The notes under the pieces were generated by a model. That model saw nothing but the letters and a program-made list of their open reading frames with translations, did not search any database and was not told where the DNA came from. Positions 48,680 through 60,357 of a stretch of DNA of 64,000 nucleotides are shown here, one piece after another. The position numbers and the translations under genes were made by a program. Every line of letters begins with the position of its first letter. The first letter of the stretch is position 1. Origin of the DNA: Monomorium pharaonis (lineage: Eukaryota > Arthropoda > Insecta > Hymenoptera > Formicidae); assembly GCF_013373865.1 (NCBI RefSeq), contig NC_050470.1, positions 31,872,085 through 31,936,084 on the forward strand. The letters run 5' to 3'.

Positions 48680-51639
48680 GTCTATCAATAACGAAGATAA
48701 GATGCAGTACTTGCAGCAGGCGATGGTCGCGGACTCGCGCGCATACGAGCTTGTAACAAGTTTCCCGCCTACGGGAAAAAATTACGATAAGGCGATCACA
48801 AGTTTGAAGAATCGTTTTGGGCGAGATAACATCATCGTAGAATTTTATATACGTAAGCTGCTTAGTCTTGTGCTGCAAAACGTCGTAAGGGGAAACAAAA
48901 AATTACCTCTCGCAAGCATCTATGATAAAGTCGAGTGTTACATCCGTGTATTAGAGACGCTGGGCGTGACAACGGATAAATGCGCTGCTATGTTTTATCC
49001 TCTTGTCGAGTCGTCTCTCCCGGAAGAGGTCCTTCGAGCGTGGCAACGCAGTGGACAAGGGGAAGTATTGGAGGCCAACGGACAGCGTGAAACCACCGAT
49101 CGACTTGAGAAACTTCTTAAATCCCTACAGCTGGAAGTGGAAAACGAGGAGCGCATGGACATGGCGTTGACCGGTTTTGGGTTACCGACGGACCAGGAAA
49201 AAACGAAGAAGGCGAAAGGTAAAACAGAGCCGTCAAAGAAAGCAGCCAGCGCGAGCGTTTTTTTAGTAGCGAAAGATTCAAAGAAACCGGACTGCATTTT
49301 TTGTAAATCGAGTCACGATAGTCAGAGCTGCGAATCCGCGCGTAAACTAACGTTAGACGAACAAAGAGAGACTGTTAAAAGAGAGGGCTGTTGTTTTAAT
49401 TGTCTGAAACGCGGATACGTCTCACAAAAATGTAGAGTCAAGACGAAATGCGACTGGTGTTCGAAACGACATGTTTTATTAATGTGCCCGGGCATATTTC
49501 GCAATGAGAATGTTGTAAATAAACCAAACGATACCAGTGAAAAAAAGGCCATTGACAAACATAACTTAGCTTCGTTTTACGTGACACATGATGTTTGCAG
49601 ACGCTTCGAATAAAACTGTACTCTGCGACGCGAGAAAAAATTGTAAGACCGATTATTGACATAGCGTCACAACATTCGTATATCCGTATTGACATCGCGC
49701 GGGAATTAGGCTATGTTTCTCTCGGAGAAATAGAAGTTTCGCATGCACTTTTCGGCGGAATTAAATCAGGAAAGAAAATTCATAACATGTATAAGATACG
49801 CGTTAAAAGTTTAAATAATTCGTACGCCTGTAATTTCTCAGCGATGAATCAGAACATTAGCTGCGGTCCTATCTTGAGCATTAAATGTGATTCCTGAGTG
49901 GATTAATTGCGAACCAATAATATTAATTTGACAGATATCGGAAATCAAAGCGATTCTATAGATTCTTATTGGCGCGGACGTGGCTGGCAAGTTGCTAACC
50001 GAAAACATGATATGAAAAACGGATTAATAGCTCTGGAAATACATTTAGGCTGGACTGTAATAGGGAAACTGCCGAAGGAATATGAGAGAACTGACGCAGC
50101 GATGATAATCACGACAATGTTTGTGCAAGAGGCCAATCTATGCGATTTGTGGCGTCTGGATAGTATCGGTATTACAGATCCAATCGCGAAAACGGACAAG
50201 GCGGTAAGGGACGAACGGACGCGAGAATTTCTAATAGAGACCGCTAGACTAAACACGGACGGTCGGTACGAGGTCAGATTGCCGTGGGCAGAGGATTGAG
50301 TACCTGTTTCTAGCAATTACGATATCGCGCGTAACAGATTGAAAAAATGCCTTGACAAGCTTGCTGCAAATAACTTGTTAAAAGCTGTGACGTGACAGCC
50401 GCAGGCTGCTATCCGTCACAAGGCCCTAAGGGCCCTTACGCGTTACCATCTTGCGTTCTCCCGCTCGGGAACGGATGCAAAAGCGTGTTGTCTCGTGTTT
50501 TTGTGTGTGTGCCGTCCCATGTGTTGTCCGTTTATTGATCGTTAAGATTTTTGCGAGCGTTGCCTCACGAATGCGGCGGAAATCGGTGGCCACAGCGATT
50601 TATCCTGTAATTTTTGGACGTCTCGTCTCGTCGGAGAATCTTCCCGGAGATCGCAGAGTAAGCGGACATCGAGGGAGTAACGGAGACCCCTTTTAAGTGA
50701 GGGTCCGCAAGTAATACCGCCCTTATCTTGCCTACAATTTCCATCTTGTGAGAATTCCGATACTGCCGCCGAATCACGCTTTCAGAATCCAGCAAAGGCG
50801 CGCGAAGCCGGCATCCCGACGGGGCGACTGCAGACCCGATCCCACATAAATTCTGGCGGAGATCGCGACAGCTTATAATCAGTAAACGCCCTCGTCGAGG
50901 AGGAGGTAACGCCTTGGTAGCGGAGAATGCGCTCGGCAAGGAGAAGAATCTGCCGCAGAGGAAAACGCCAAAATTTTCGTGCACGGGATCCAACAGTATC
51001 GACTACCGCGCTTGAATCGATCAGCCAGCGATGGCGTGCACGCCGCGCGTTGCGCGAAAATCGATTTCGGAAAACCGCGGCCAATAAGGGCCCGGCGTAT
51101 CGGAGGCAAGGTGGGGCGCGTCGCCAAGCAGCCCCCGCAGGATCCAGGATCCCGCACTCGTGCTGCGGACGTTATCTCGATTAGTGCATGCAATCCAGAT
51201 TCCGAACCTTGATATCTTATGAGAGAGGACGCAGGAACCGGAAGCAATCCCGACCCGGACAAGGCAGGCGAGGAGGCGACTTTGTGAGACGAGCGTCACG
51301 ATATCTTGTAAAGGCACCGATTTCGCGGTTGGGCGAGTCACAGGAAAAATCGCGAATTTATTGCCGTATGTTCCGAGCACTGGAGTAAAGTTACTGTTTA
51401 GGTTTAGGTTTTGAGAGGAAATGATATGCGATGGCAGGAAAGGCGAGTGAATCTAAATCCCAAAGATAGTTTTTTTATTATAGAAACTAATCACAAAGTT
51501 CAACATAATTAACAGAAGAAAAATAAAATGGAACTTGCATTAATTGAAATACAGATAATTAAAAATAACATATTAAACTAAAAGATGACTATTAAAATTA
51601 AGTGCTAATTAAAATGGATAATCATGAACGGTTCAAAAC

Positions 51640-51880
51640 AAAACAGAAATAAGAGTATTATGACAAATAATTATAATATATATAAAAAAATAACGTATTA
51701 GAGAAAAGAATAAACCAACATAAAAGATTCACGAAAGAACAGAAATAAGAGTATTGTGACAAATAATGATAATATAAAACACTAACGTATTAGAGAAAAA
51801 GAATAAACCGACATAAAAGATTCACGAAAGAACAGAAATAAAAGTATTGTGACAAATAATTATAATAGTCTAAAATTTGA
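51640..51880. repeat. ~95-bp tandem repeat, 2.5 copies
   Basis: CAGAAATAAGAGTATT recurs at 51644, 51740 and 51833, followed each time by GTGACAAATAATTATAAT-like sequence and AACGTATTAGAGAAAAG in the first two units. Confidence 0.85.
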
Positions 51881-52116
51881 AGAGAGTTAAATAATCCCAA
51901 GTTGCGTATTCTTTTGGTGCTCTCGTTCTAATTATTGAATGTCGTCATTCTTAAGCGATTTCGTCAAAGGTTTTGTTGTAGTATCCGTTCATGCCCGTTG
52001 TCGTCAACTGGTCGCTACTATGTGAATGTGGAGAATCATACCTTTTCTAACCTAGATAGATGCAGCGGTCAGCCTTGGACTTCCGAAGGCCCCACTAAAA
52101 GTAATAGATTTCCTTT

Positions 52117-52300
52117 GCGCTTCGCAAGGCCCGTGTGTTAGAGTGCGATAGTCACTACCACGCTTCGTGATGACTCCTTGGTTGAAAGAGAGAGAGTTGC
52201 CGTAGCGCTTCGCCAGGCTTCTCTGAGCAGGTGAAAGACAGCCGTTACGCTTTGCAAGGCTTCTTCCCAATACCACTGTCACCGTGGCGCTTTGCCAGGT
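52117..52300. repeat. GCGCTTCGCAAGGC word array
   Basis: Four variants (GCGCTTCGCAAGGC, GCGCTTCGCCAGGC, ACGCTTTGCAAGGC, GCGCTTTGCCAGGT) at 52117, 52205, 52247 and 52287 within the TG..CA element. Spacing varies (88, 42, 40). Confidence 0.7.
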
Positions 52301-55171
52301 TATTCTTTAAGGCTGCGTATTCCCAGAGATTATCTATCCTGTCCGAGATTTGGATAAACTGATCGATATACACTGAAAAACCGGTACGAGTCGTTCGCAC
52401 GTGCGTCTGCCAGAACATTCCGCCGAGCCAATGCGTCCGCCCCACCGCGCCGTCGCGAAGGAGAGCAGAGCAGAGCGAGAGTGGGGGGTTTCGGCGCATC
52501 ATCGTGAACGCAGGGCAAACCTCCTAAAGTCAAGTTCCCAATTTAAAGGCGCTGCCCTCTTTAGACCTCTCATTTCGGCCGGGAAATTCAAAATAGGCGA
52601 GACAGTTTCTCCCTTCTAATTCCATCGGGTCTTGATCGTTAATGTTAGTATCGCGCTAGTATGTTAATGTCTAAACATTACGAAAGAGCGCGAAATTACT
52701 GGAGTATTGCTCCCTTGCCCAATCGCGCCCGCCCGCGTGAGTCCGTTCCGTGCTGTTTGTTTTATATTACTATTGCGTTGCGTGTGCGTCCCGATCCGTA
52801 GTCGAGGCAATTGTACTTTCGTCCGGTAGTCGTGTCGCGAGTTATTAACCGCGTTGTGAACTGTCGCGCATTTCTAACTTATTGTTATTATAGTTTAATT
52901 CAATCTGTCGGCATCGCGAATCTTTATTAATTGCGCTCTCATTCGATTTCATCTCTGCATTGTCTTGGTACCACCTCGTTGGCTAGCTCATAAGAATTAT
53001 TGCGCATATCATTCGCGAGATTTTGTAACGTGTGGAAGAGCACGAGTCCGTCGCGTGTCGCGTGGGCTCGGAGTTACTGTTTGTCCCGATCGCCCTTGAC
53101 GACACTGTTATCCTATCGGAAATTTGGCGGCCACTAACGGCACACGATAAAGCGTAGACAAGTCGGAGAATTCCCGCGCAAAATAACTCGTTTTAGATCT
53201 GTCCCGCGTTTGCCAAATTTAATTCCGAGCGGTCATCCGCTTGTGCCACGCGCGAATTACTATTGCCGCTCAACGAAACCTTGTCATTTAATATCACTTG
53301 CTGTTAAAAACATTTGTTAATTTTATTGTTAAATTTACGTTGTGTCAATAGTTCTCTCGCCTTCCCGATTCCATCCGCCCGCGCCAAACCTCCCCTTCTG
53401 CTATTTTAGGGCTGAGTAGCTGGCTATTGCAGCCGCTAACGCCCCGGTCGCCTACGAGGCTTATTCTTTTTGCGACTTACAAGTTAATTTGAGCGCAATC
53501 TCCCGCAAATTACGAGAAGAGTGGTACGCTTAACGTACCTGGCGCCCAACCGAATATTTTTGTAGGAACCTTGCAAGAAACGGTCGCCCCGACACCCGGG
53601 CGGCTCAGGGCCGCGACCAGGGACGGAGGCGAAGTTGGCCGTCGCTCGCGAGCACGGTTACAAAGCATACGATAACGTTTTCAAGGAAAGGCTGGCGGAA
53701 GGAATTATCGAAAGGGTGCCCGACGCGGAAATCGATAAACAGAGCCATTATTTATCTCATCGGTCGGTGGTGAAGATGAATAGTACGACAAAAATAAGAC
53801 CCGTATTTGACGCTTCGGCTTGTAAAAAAGGTCATCCGTCCTTAAATCAGTATTTGGAAAGGAGTCCTAATTTAATTGAATTAGTACCGTCGGCCTTAAA
53901 TAAATTTCGAGAAAAGAAAATCGGGATAGTATCCGATATAAGAAAAGCGTTTTTACAAATAATTATAAACAAAATAGACCAAGACTATCTGCGTTTTTTT
54001 TGGATCATGAACGGAGAGATCGTAGTCCTGCGTCACTGTCGAGTAGTTTTTGGTCTAGCCTGTAGTCCTTTTTTATTGGCAGCGATTATTGAGCTTCATT
54101 TATCGACATATTTAAAGGATGGAAATAGATACCGTAGATCCGCAGATAAATTGAAAAAATCATTTTACGTCGACAATTGCGTCACGAGCGTAGATTTGAA
54201 GAGGAAGAGACATTCGTGTCGGAAGCCGCGGCGATTATGAGGGCGGGCTGTTTCGAGCTTTGCGGCTGGAAGAGTTCACATGACTCGTTAGAAAATGAAA
54301 CAAACTTTCTCTTCGGAATTCTATGGAATAAAAGAAAAGATACCCTATCGATCAATCCGACAGTGTTGAATTTCATTAGTTCGAACGTTATAACAAAAAG
54401 AGTAATTTTGTCCGCAGCTCAAAATCTTCGATCCTATCAGTTTCACAAGCCCCACGTCTTTATTACCGAAACTGTTGCTTAAAGAATTATGGGCGGAAAA
54501 AATTGATTGGGACACCAGAGTCGCCGAGAATCAAGCTAACAGGTTCGTGAACTGGTTGAACGATCTACTTATACTGAAGCAAATTAAAATTCCGCGGAAA
54601 CTCGGCAAAGGTAATTTGACGTTATTATGAAGGGTGGCACTCACTTGGACACAATTCAAATGGACACGGTGCTTTTGGACACGATATCTTGCGCACAGTT
54701 CAAATGACCACGGTGCATTTGCACACGGTGCATTTGCATACTATGCATTTAAACACAAAAGAAATTTTATTAAAAATGTATACCAGTTATATGCACAGGT
54801 AAAGTTTGACCACCAAATATTTGCACACGAAAAAATGCCCACCGTTCACTTGGACACGTAAAAGTTGCACACCATTCATTTGCACACCGCTCACTTGCGC
54901 ACCATTCACTTGCACACCGTTCACTTGCCCACCACTCATTTGCACACCAAGAAATGCGCACCCATCATTAGCACACTGAAAGATGCGCACCGATCATTTG
55001 CACACGGAAAGATGCGCACCGATCATTTGCACACGGAAAGATGCACTGATCATTTGCACACCGTTTATTTGGACACGGTGCTTTTGGACACCGTTTATTT
55101 GCACACCGCTCAGTTGCATACCGTTCAATTGCACACCATTTAAGTCGCAAACCCATGTGGAGCAGTAAATG

Positions 55172-55268
<97 letters not shown>
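55172..55268. repeat. (CA)n microsatellite at the palindrome centre
   Basis: About 48 uninterrupted CA units forming the spacer between the two arms of the giant inverted repeat. Confidence 0.95.
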
Positions 55269-55270
<2 letters not shown>

Positions 55271-55780
55271 GGGTAGGGGGTGCAAGGTGCCTTTGGCTTT
55301 CCTCTCGCATCCATCCCGTCTAAGTCGCTAACCCATGTACACATTGCAAACGCAGCCATAATGTATGAATATTTAATATGCGTTTGATTGAACGGTGTGC
55401 AACCGAGTGATATGCAAATAAACGGTGTCCAAAAGCACCGTGTCCAAATGAACGGTGTGCAAAAGATCGGTGTGCATCTTTTCGTGTGCAAATAATCAGT
55501 GCGCATCTTTCTGTGTGCTAATAATCAGTGCGCATCTTTCCGTGTGCAAATGATCAGTGTGCATCTGTTCGTGTGCAAATGATCAGTGCGCATCTTTCCG
55601 TGTGTAAATGATCGGTGCGCATTTCTTGATGTGCAAATGAATAGTGGGCAAGTAAACGGTGTGCAAGTGAGCGGTGTGCAAATGAATGGTGTGCAACTTT
55701 TACGTGTCCAAGTAAACGATGGGCATTTTTTCGTGTGCAAATATCCGGCAGTCAAATTTTACGTGTGCATATAACTGGCC

Positions 55781-56727
55781 CAGACAGCACCAGATATCGT
55801 ACGAATATTATACTCTCATACGTAATGTACTGTGATCATACCGAATATACGTAAAACATTCATATAACGTCTCAGTAGAATGTCATTTTGATATATCCTC
55901 AAGATAAACTTAGAATATAGCGACTGAACTTCGCAACTCCTACCGAATATACTGAGATTATATCTAATATACTCAAAACATCCGTAAAATATCCTATGAT
56001 ATATCTCATGTATATCTATCACATATTTCCAAAATATCCACGTAATATCGAAAGTGAATCATGTCAACGCTATCTATGATCTGTAACGTTACGCATTTTC
56101 GTCTGCCGTGTGATGCAGACACGTGGTGAAGTGTAGGGTGTGAACGTGCGAACACGAACTCACGGACAACGTGGTTTTCTCAGGAATTACGCCCAGATAA
56201 CTCTGGTATGTACATAAGATATAATATAGTAACGTAAACTATAATAATATATATATATTGTATATATACATATATTATTTAGGTTATAACCTACAATTAT
56301 CTGAGCATAATTTCCCAAAGCACCCCAGCGTATTCAACAGATATTACGCTTCATTTCTCGCGATAGCTTCCTGATGTGCAAAATGATTAATTCCTCTTCT
56401 TATTTCTTCTTGCTAATTCTGTATGTTTAATTCCTTGTTCCTTATTCCTCTCATTATGCATGAGCCTATATAATGTGAACATACTGTAGACATATTGTGA
56501 ATATACTGAAGATATACTTTAGACATACGTATAACATTCTTAAGATATATTCGGTATATTCTCATAAACTGCCAGCGAAATTCTATGGGATAAGGCAACG
56601 CGGACATAGTACGTTATGAGTATATACTCGCCATATCACAGACGTATCTCTAATATTATACGAATATTGCAATATACTTTCGCAATATCCTATTATCGTT
56701 CTCATAATCTACATGTGCTGTCTGGGG
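55781..56727. mobile_element. CCCAGACAGCAC-ended element inside the giant inverted repeat
   Basis: Terminal inverted repeat CCCAGACAGCAC / GTGCTGTCTGGG, with GG on both sides. The interior (about 920 bp) is AT-rich with recurring GAATATAC/ATATTC-type words and no credible gene. The left arm of the host repeat is uninterrupted at the matching site, confirming an insertion. Confidence 0.75.
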
Positions 56728-56884
56728 GTGTACATTTTTAATAAAATTTCTTTTGTGTTCAAATACACAGTGTGCAAATGCACCGTGGCCATTTAAACCG
56801 TGCGCAAGATATTGTGTCCAAAAGCACCGTGTCCAAATGCACCGTGTCCATTTGAACCGTGTGCAAGTGCACCGCTCCCAACGT

Positions 56885-57572
56885 TAGGCCTTCGCGTGAA
56901 GAACGATCCAGGGCTGCAGTTATATAAGAGATTAGAAACCCAACTGCTGCCGAATCTCTGTTCAAAGGAAAGCGCCCCGATTAACCACGTTGCAATTGAC
57001 CACAACCGTTTGCAGCAATGAATGATTAAAATTTTTCTGTTGGACCGCCGATTAGAAAAGTTGTGGTCAATTGGGACATGAGCAATTGGGGCGCTCTCAT
57101 TCAAGGAACTTAGTAGCGATTGTGATCAAGGTCATCGGTGGGACCGGAACCAGAAGAAATTTGGTGGCGTCGGACTACTTCTCGCATAAAGAGAACTTAC
57201 TGCTATCGAATCCAGTAGTTCTCTTGGTGGAATTTTGTCAGAGAGAACAACTTCCCATCATTCTGGGACGTGATGAAAATGCGCATTACATGGTATGGGA
57301 GAGTACAAACACAAATAAAAGAGGTAAAGCTATTGGAGTTTCTGGTGTCCATTGACTTAAAAATTTTCAATAAAGGTAATAAACCTATCTTTGTCACTAC
57401 GGCTAGAAGGGAGTTACTGGACCTAACCGTCTATTCTAGGCATTTAACGCAGGAGGTGACCACATGGAGGGTCTCCGATGAGCCCTCGTTGTATCACAGA
57501 CAGATCACCTTCAGGTTAGCCAAGGCTCAAGCAAAAGTAATGAGAGTGAGGGATCCAAAAAAAACTTACTAG
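56885..57572 (+). pseudogene. LINE (Jockey/R1-like) endonuclease fragment
   Basis: From 57107 the frame reads like an AP-endonuclease domain of Jockey/R1-type LINEs: NLVAIVIKV, LVEFCQREQLPIILGRDENA, HYMVWESTNTNKRG, then in a shifted frame IDLKIFNKGNKP, LDLTVYSR and WRVSDEPSL. The family's GCDANAHH block is altered here to GRDENAHY. A foldback insertion (about 56966-57104) splits it near its start. Truncated on both sides. Confidence 0.8.
56966..57104. mobile_element. Foldback MITE in the LINE fragment
   Basis: Arms contain AAAGCGCCCCGATTAACC and GCAATTGGGGCGCTCTC, plus CAATTGACCACAAC/GTTGTGGTCAATTG. TTCAAAGG (left) and TTCAAGG (right) may be a worn 8-bp duplication. Confidence 0.7.
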
Positions 57573-57902
57573 GACTTATGTCGTAAAGATCTGGCTGTCA
57601 CACAGTGGGGTGAATAATGTAAATTGCGGGACATAAGTATTAAAAAATGAAAGTGTGAATTTTAATACGTTATCATCTAAATTGTTTAGTAGAATACTTC
57701 TATTTTTCATTCCTATATTGTAAATTGCATCGTAGTTAACAGATAAAAATCTACAGTCTGTCGAAATAAAATTATTTGACATTACGTTTACGTAATTGTA
57801 CCATAATGCGCCATCCGATTCAATTCTAAGACACTTATACAAATATGTTTCTTTTTTAAAATAAATTATAATATCAACTTTGTATTACTATGTAAAGTTC
57901 CC

Positions 57903-58161
57903 AGATAGCCAGTTGATATAATAAAGATATTAGCATCTTGCTATGCATTTATGTCGTCCCTTGTGCTATTGTTTGCTAGCATTCGGTGTCGGAAATAAAA
58001 TTCTTTGCACGTTTTAAACATTATACTAGCATTACTAAAGATCAGTGTCGAATGCTAGCAAATAACAGCACAAGGGACGACGTAAATGCGTAGCAAGATG
58101 CTAACATCTTTATTAGCAACACGAAAACAATTTGTGCTCATACATACATGTGGCTATCTGG
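57903..58161. mobile_element. CCAGATAGCC-ended foldback, second copy
   Basis: Reverse-orientation copy of the element nested in the M13 intron (26671-26928): CCAGATAGCCAGTTGATATA at the left, CATGTGGCTATCTGG at the right, sharing CGTCCCTTGTGCTATTGTTT-type arms. Confidence 0.85.
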
Positions 58162-58416
58162 AATTATTATCTTGCACAATTTTATACAGATATTCATTTT
58201 TTTATCTTTATATATCATTTTTCTTTATTGGACATTTTAATCATATGGATATGGCATTTATTAAGGGTTATAAAAAAATGTCAGTATCTGTTAATTTCAC
58301 ACCTTACATTTTACAAAAGTGTATACCTAAGATTATGTAAATACGTAAAGATCAGGTGCCTATAAGTGCCTATTTACAATATACACGGTGTATAAAAAGT
58401 CGTGGGACCCTTTAAT

Positions 58417-58663
58417 TAGAGATACCATAACAGAGATTCGCCAATGTGCCGTCTTGGGGTAAAACCGGATATCGGATATGACGTTTTTGATGGCGGTTTA
58501 CTCTGTTTTCTTTTGACAGGTGACAGGTGACAGGTTAGATCGGCTAGGCTTTCTCTGTCAGTTATATCTATCTTTCTCTCTCATACTTCCGGTTATACCC
58601 CAAGCGACGGGAGCCAATCAGAAATCGTTAACGCATTGGCGAATCTCTGTTACAGTATCTCTA
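58417..58663. mobile_element. hAT-type MITE, 247 bp, 8-bp TSD CCTTTAAT
   Basis: Ends TAGAGATACCATAACAGAG and CTGTTACAGTATCTCTA, flanked by CCTTTAAT at 58409-58416 and 58664-58671. Subterminal AGATTCGCCAATG relates it to 48267-48679. Confidence 0.85.
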
Positions 58664-58984
58664 CCTTTAATATTTCGGAAAACATACATTTTCGTGAAAA
58701 ATGTTTCAAACAAAAATTGTATGGTCAGAAGGGAGACACATAATGGTAAAATTATTTTTTAAAAAAACTCAATTTTTAAAGTTATATAGAGGTTATTTCT
58801 ATGTTTTAATAGAATTATACACTTTTTTTACATAATATAACAATTATTTTACGTATAAAACTATTAAGGTAGAATGGTCGAAAAATCAATAATTTACGAA
58901 ATATTTTCTACTTTATTCTGTCATTTTTCGACATAAAATATAAAATACCTCGTAAACTATTGAATTTTGATAACTGTACCTTAA

Positions 58985-60202
58985 GGGGTTACACCAACCT
59001 AGCGGAAAAAAAAATTCGATTTTTTTTTTATTACATTTTCTTGAAGCTTCAAGTTTCGAGAATATATCCTGAAAGTTTTATGTTGATATCTGAAAAAATG
59101 CCGGAATTACAGAGAGTTGAGTAAAACGGGATCGAGCGTTCGAGTGCTCGAATTGGAGCAATATCAACATAAATCGCCACTGGACGATGATGTGATTAAA
59201 GCCATTCGTCCAATATTTGAAAACAACTTTCTAGTGATAATTTACTGGAGAAATGCGTCGGTGGATTTACGCAAAACGTTAACGAAAGTTTGAACAATCT
59301 GATTTGGCGCATAGCGCCAAAAGTGCAGCACAGCGGTGCACACGTTGTGCAAATTGCTGCCAATATTGCTGCATACACATTTAATGAAGATGCTGCCGCA
59401 TATTTATTAATGATAATAAAAGAATTGTGCTGCATATTGCGAAAATCAAGACCGAGCGCGCATCAATGTGGCCGAAGTACGAGCGCAGAAGGCGACGCGC
59501 GAAGAAAAGATTGCTCGCTGTCAACAAAAGTCTTCACAAAGCACTGCTGTTATTGATGTGGAAGGAATCTCATATGGCCCCAGAATTGTCGACTAGAGGT
59601 AAAGTGCAAAATTCGGCTATTAACAATAGTAGAACTAAACTTGAAACTTTAAACGCGTTTTTCTCAAAACATGGTTTTCAAAGTCGGTGACCACCAGATC
59701 TCAAAAACTAATGGATGGATCGTTTTCAAATTTTTACACAATACTCTCAGAAACATTCTTTTGTCGGTGACGATCTCTTTTTTTTTAAATCGGTCTTCAT
59801 TAAAAAATAAAAAAATGAAAAGGACAAAAATTTTTCGTTTTTTTTTAAATTTTAACTTCAACTCATCGCCATTTTGTAACAAACGATAAAATCGACAATC
59901 GGCGATCGTCACCGACAAACCACTACTGTTAACTTAAAAACACCATTTTGTTTTTTTGTTTCAGATGGATCGTTTAGACGGGACAGTGGTCACCGCAAAA
60001 TGCGTTTTTCCAAACCTCAATGTGTGTCGGCGGCCATATTTCTGCTTTCCGTCGCCATTGTTTAATAAAAAAATTTTTTTTATATTGTTGAAACATAAGT
60101 CAATAATCACCCAAAATTTCATTTAATTCCCACTACCCGTTTAGGAGGAATAAAATATCAAAGTTAGGCCTGTTTTTCGACCGTCTAGGTTGGTGTAACC
60201 CC
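58985..60202 (+). mobile_element. TTAA-flanked Kolobok-like transposon remnant, copy 1
   Basis: Terminal inverted repeat GGGGTTACACCAACCTAG, with TTAA at 58981-58984 and 60203-60206. The plus strand at about 59128-59570 carries a broken transposase-like segment (LDDDVIKAIRPIFEN, then NESLNNLIWRIAPK, VVQIAANIAAYTFNE). These resemble the Mutator-like transposase domain found in Kolobok elements (family assignment is from memory of the pattern). Several frameshifts and stops. TTAA duplications are shared by piggyBac, but the protein pattern favours Kolobok. Confidence 0.75.
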
Positions 60203-60305
60203 TTAATGCTTTTATGCACTGGATAATGAGAGGAATCAATTAGTATATAAAAATACATATTTGTTTTAAAAAAAATTACGCAACTTGCAACATGCAACTA
60301 CATAT

Positions 60306-60306
<1 letters not shown>

Positions 60307-60353
<47 letters not shown>
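60307..60353. repeat. (AT)n microsatellite
   Basis: Uninterrupted AT dinucleotide tract. Confidence 0.95.

Positions 60354-60357
<4 letters not shown>

Larger units (their letters stand above)
50386..53662. mobile_element. 3.28-kb non-coding TG..CA element inserted in BEL pol, TSD AAGC
   Basis: Begins TGTGACGTGACAGCCGCAGG and ends GAGCACGGTTACA. AAGC flanks both sides (50382-50385 and 53663-53666). The pol frame is continuous across the site. TG..CA ends and a 4-bp duplication point to an LTR-type element (Ty3/Gypsy-like long LTR, or a LARD-like derivative), but no gag or pol is seen inside. A TGGCGCCCAACC primer-binding-site-like word lies at 53540, only about 120 bases from the right end. 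Inside are an AT-rich block with ~95-bp tandem units (51644, 51740, 51833) and a GCGCTTCGCAAGGC-word array (52117-52300). Open frames at 50450-51390 overlap on both strands and are not supported as genes. Confidence 0.75.
47751..54625 (+). pseudogene. Decayed BEL/Pao LTR retrotransposon (gag-protease-RT), 3' truncated
   Basis: After the primer-binding-site-like TGGCGACC come broken gag pieces in three frames (47826-47993, 47959-48177, 48150-48266), then gag resumes at 48688-49610. Gag ends with cysteine clusters CIFCKSSHDSQSC, CFNCLKRG and CDWCSKRH. A retropepsin-like segment follows (about 49595-49900; IIDIASQHS where family members have DTAS), then a pol linker (49907-50299) ending in an in-frame stop. 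Reverse transcriptase resumes at 53663-54215 with DIRKAFLQI, VVFGLACSPFLL and FYVDN. Frameshifts follow near 54195 and 54440. The element stops at 54625; RNase H, integrase and 3' LTR are missing. It is interrupted by 48267-48679 and 50386-53662. Inactive. Confidence 0.9.
54634..56882. repeat. Giant inverted repeat of ~15-bp GTGTGCAAATGAACG words
   Basis: The left arm (54634-55160) is a run of words such as TTTGCACACGG, TTGGACACGG and AAGATGCGCACCGATCA. The right arm (55311-55780 plus 56728-56882) is its reverse complement in matching order, including unique landmarks such as CACAAAAGAAATTTTATTAA and TGCACACGTAAAATTTGAC-like blocks. The loop is a (CA)n tract (55172-55268) with short flanks. 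The right arm is split by another foldback (55781-56727). The array abuts the truncated end of the BEL element. A looser, single-arm array of the same style lies at 61845-62095. No coding capacity. Confidence 0.9.

Noticed and set aside
50451..51388. Several 70-140-codon frames inside the TG..CA element
   Set aside because: Overlap on both strands in GC-rich sequence, lack gag/pol motifs, and show no consistent strand preference.
54130..54215. YVDN instead of YVDD in the BEL reverse transcriptase as a disabling mutation
   Set aside because: An N at this position may be normal for insect BEL copies; the frameshifts and truncation are sufficient evidence of inactivity.
54634..55506. Open frames rich in His-Thr/Cys in the word array
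   Set aside because: By-products of the GTGTGCAAATG/TTTGCACACGG repeat, present on both strands; not proteins.
54634..56882. Array considered as a CRISPR array
   Set aside because: Words are degenerate, have no regular unique spacers, are arranged as an inverted repeat, and the DNA is eukaryotic.
58981..60206. piggyBac assignment for the TTAA-flanked element
   Set aside because: TTAA fits piggyBac, but the visible protein pattern (NESLNNLIW..) is not the piggyBac transposase and better fits the Kolobok/Mutator-like domain.
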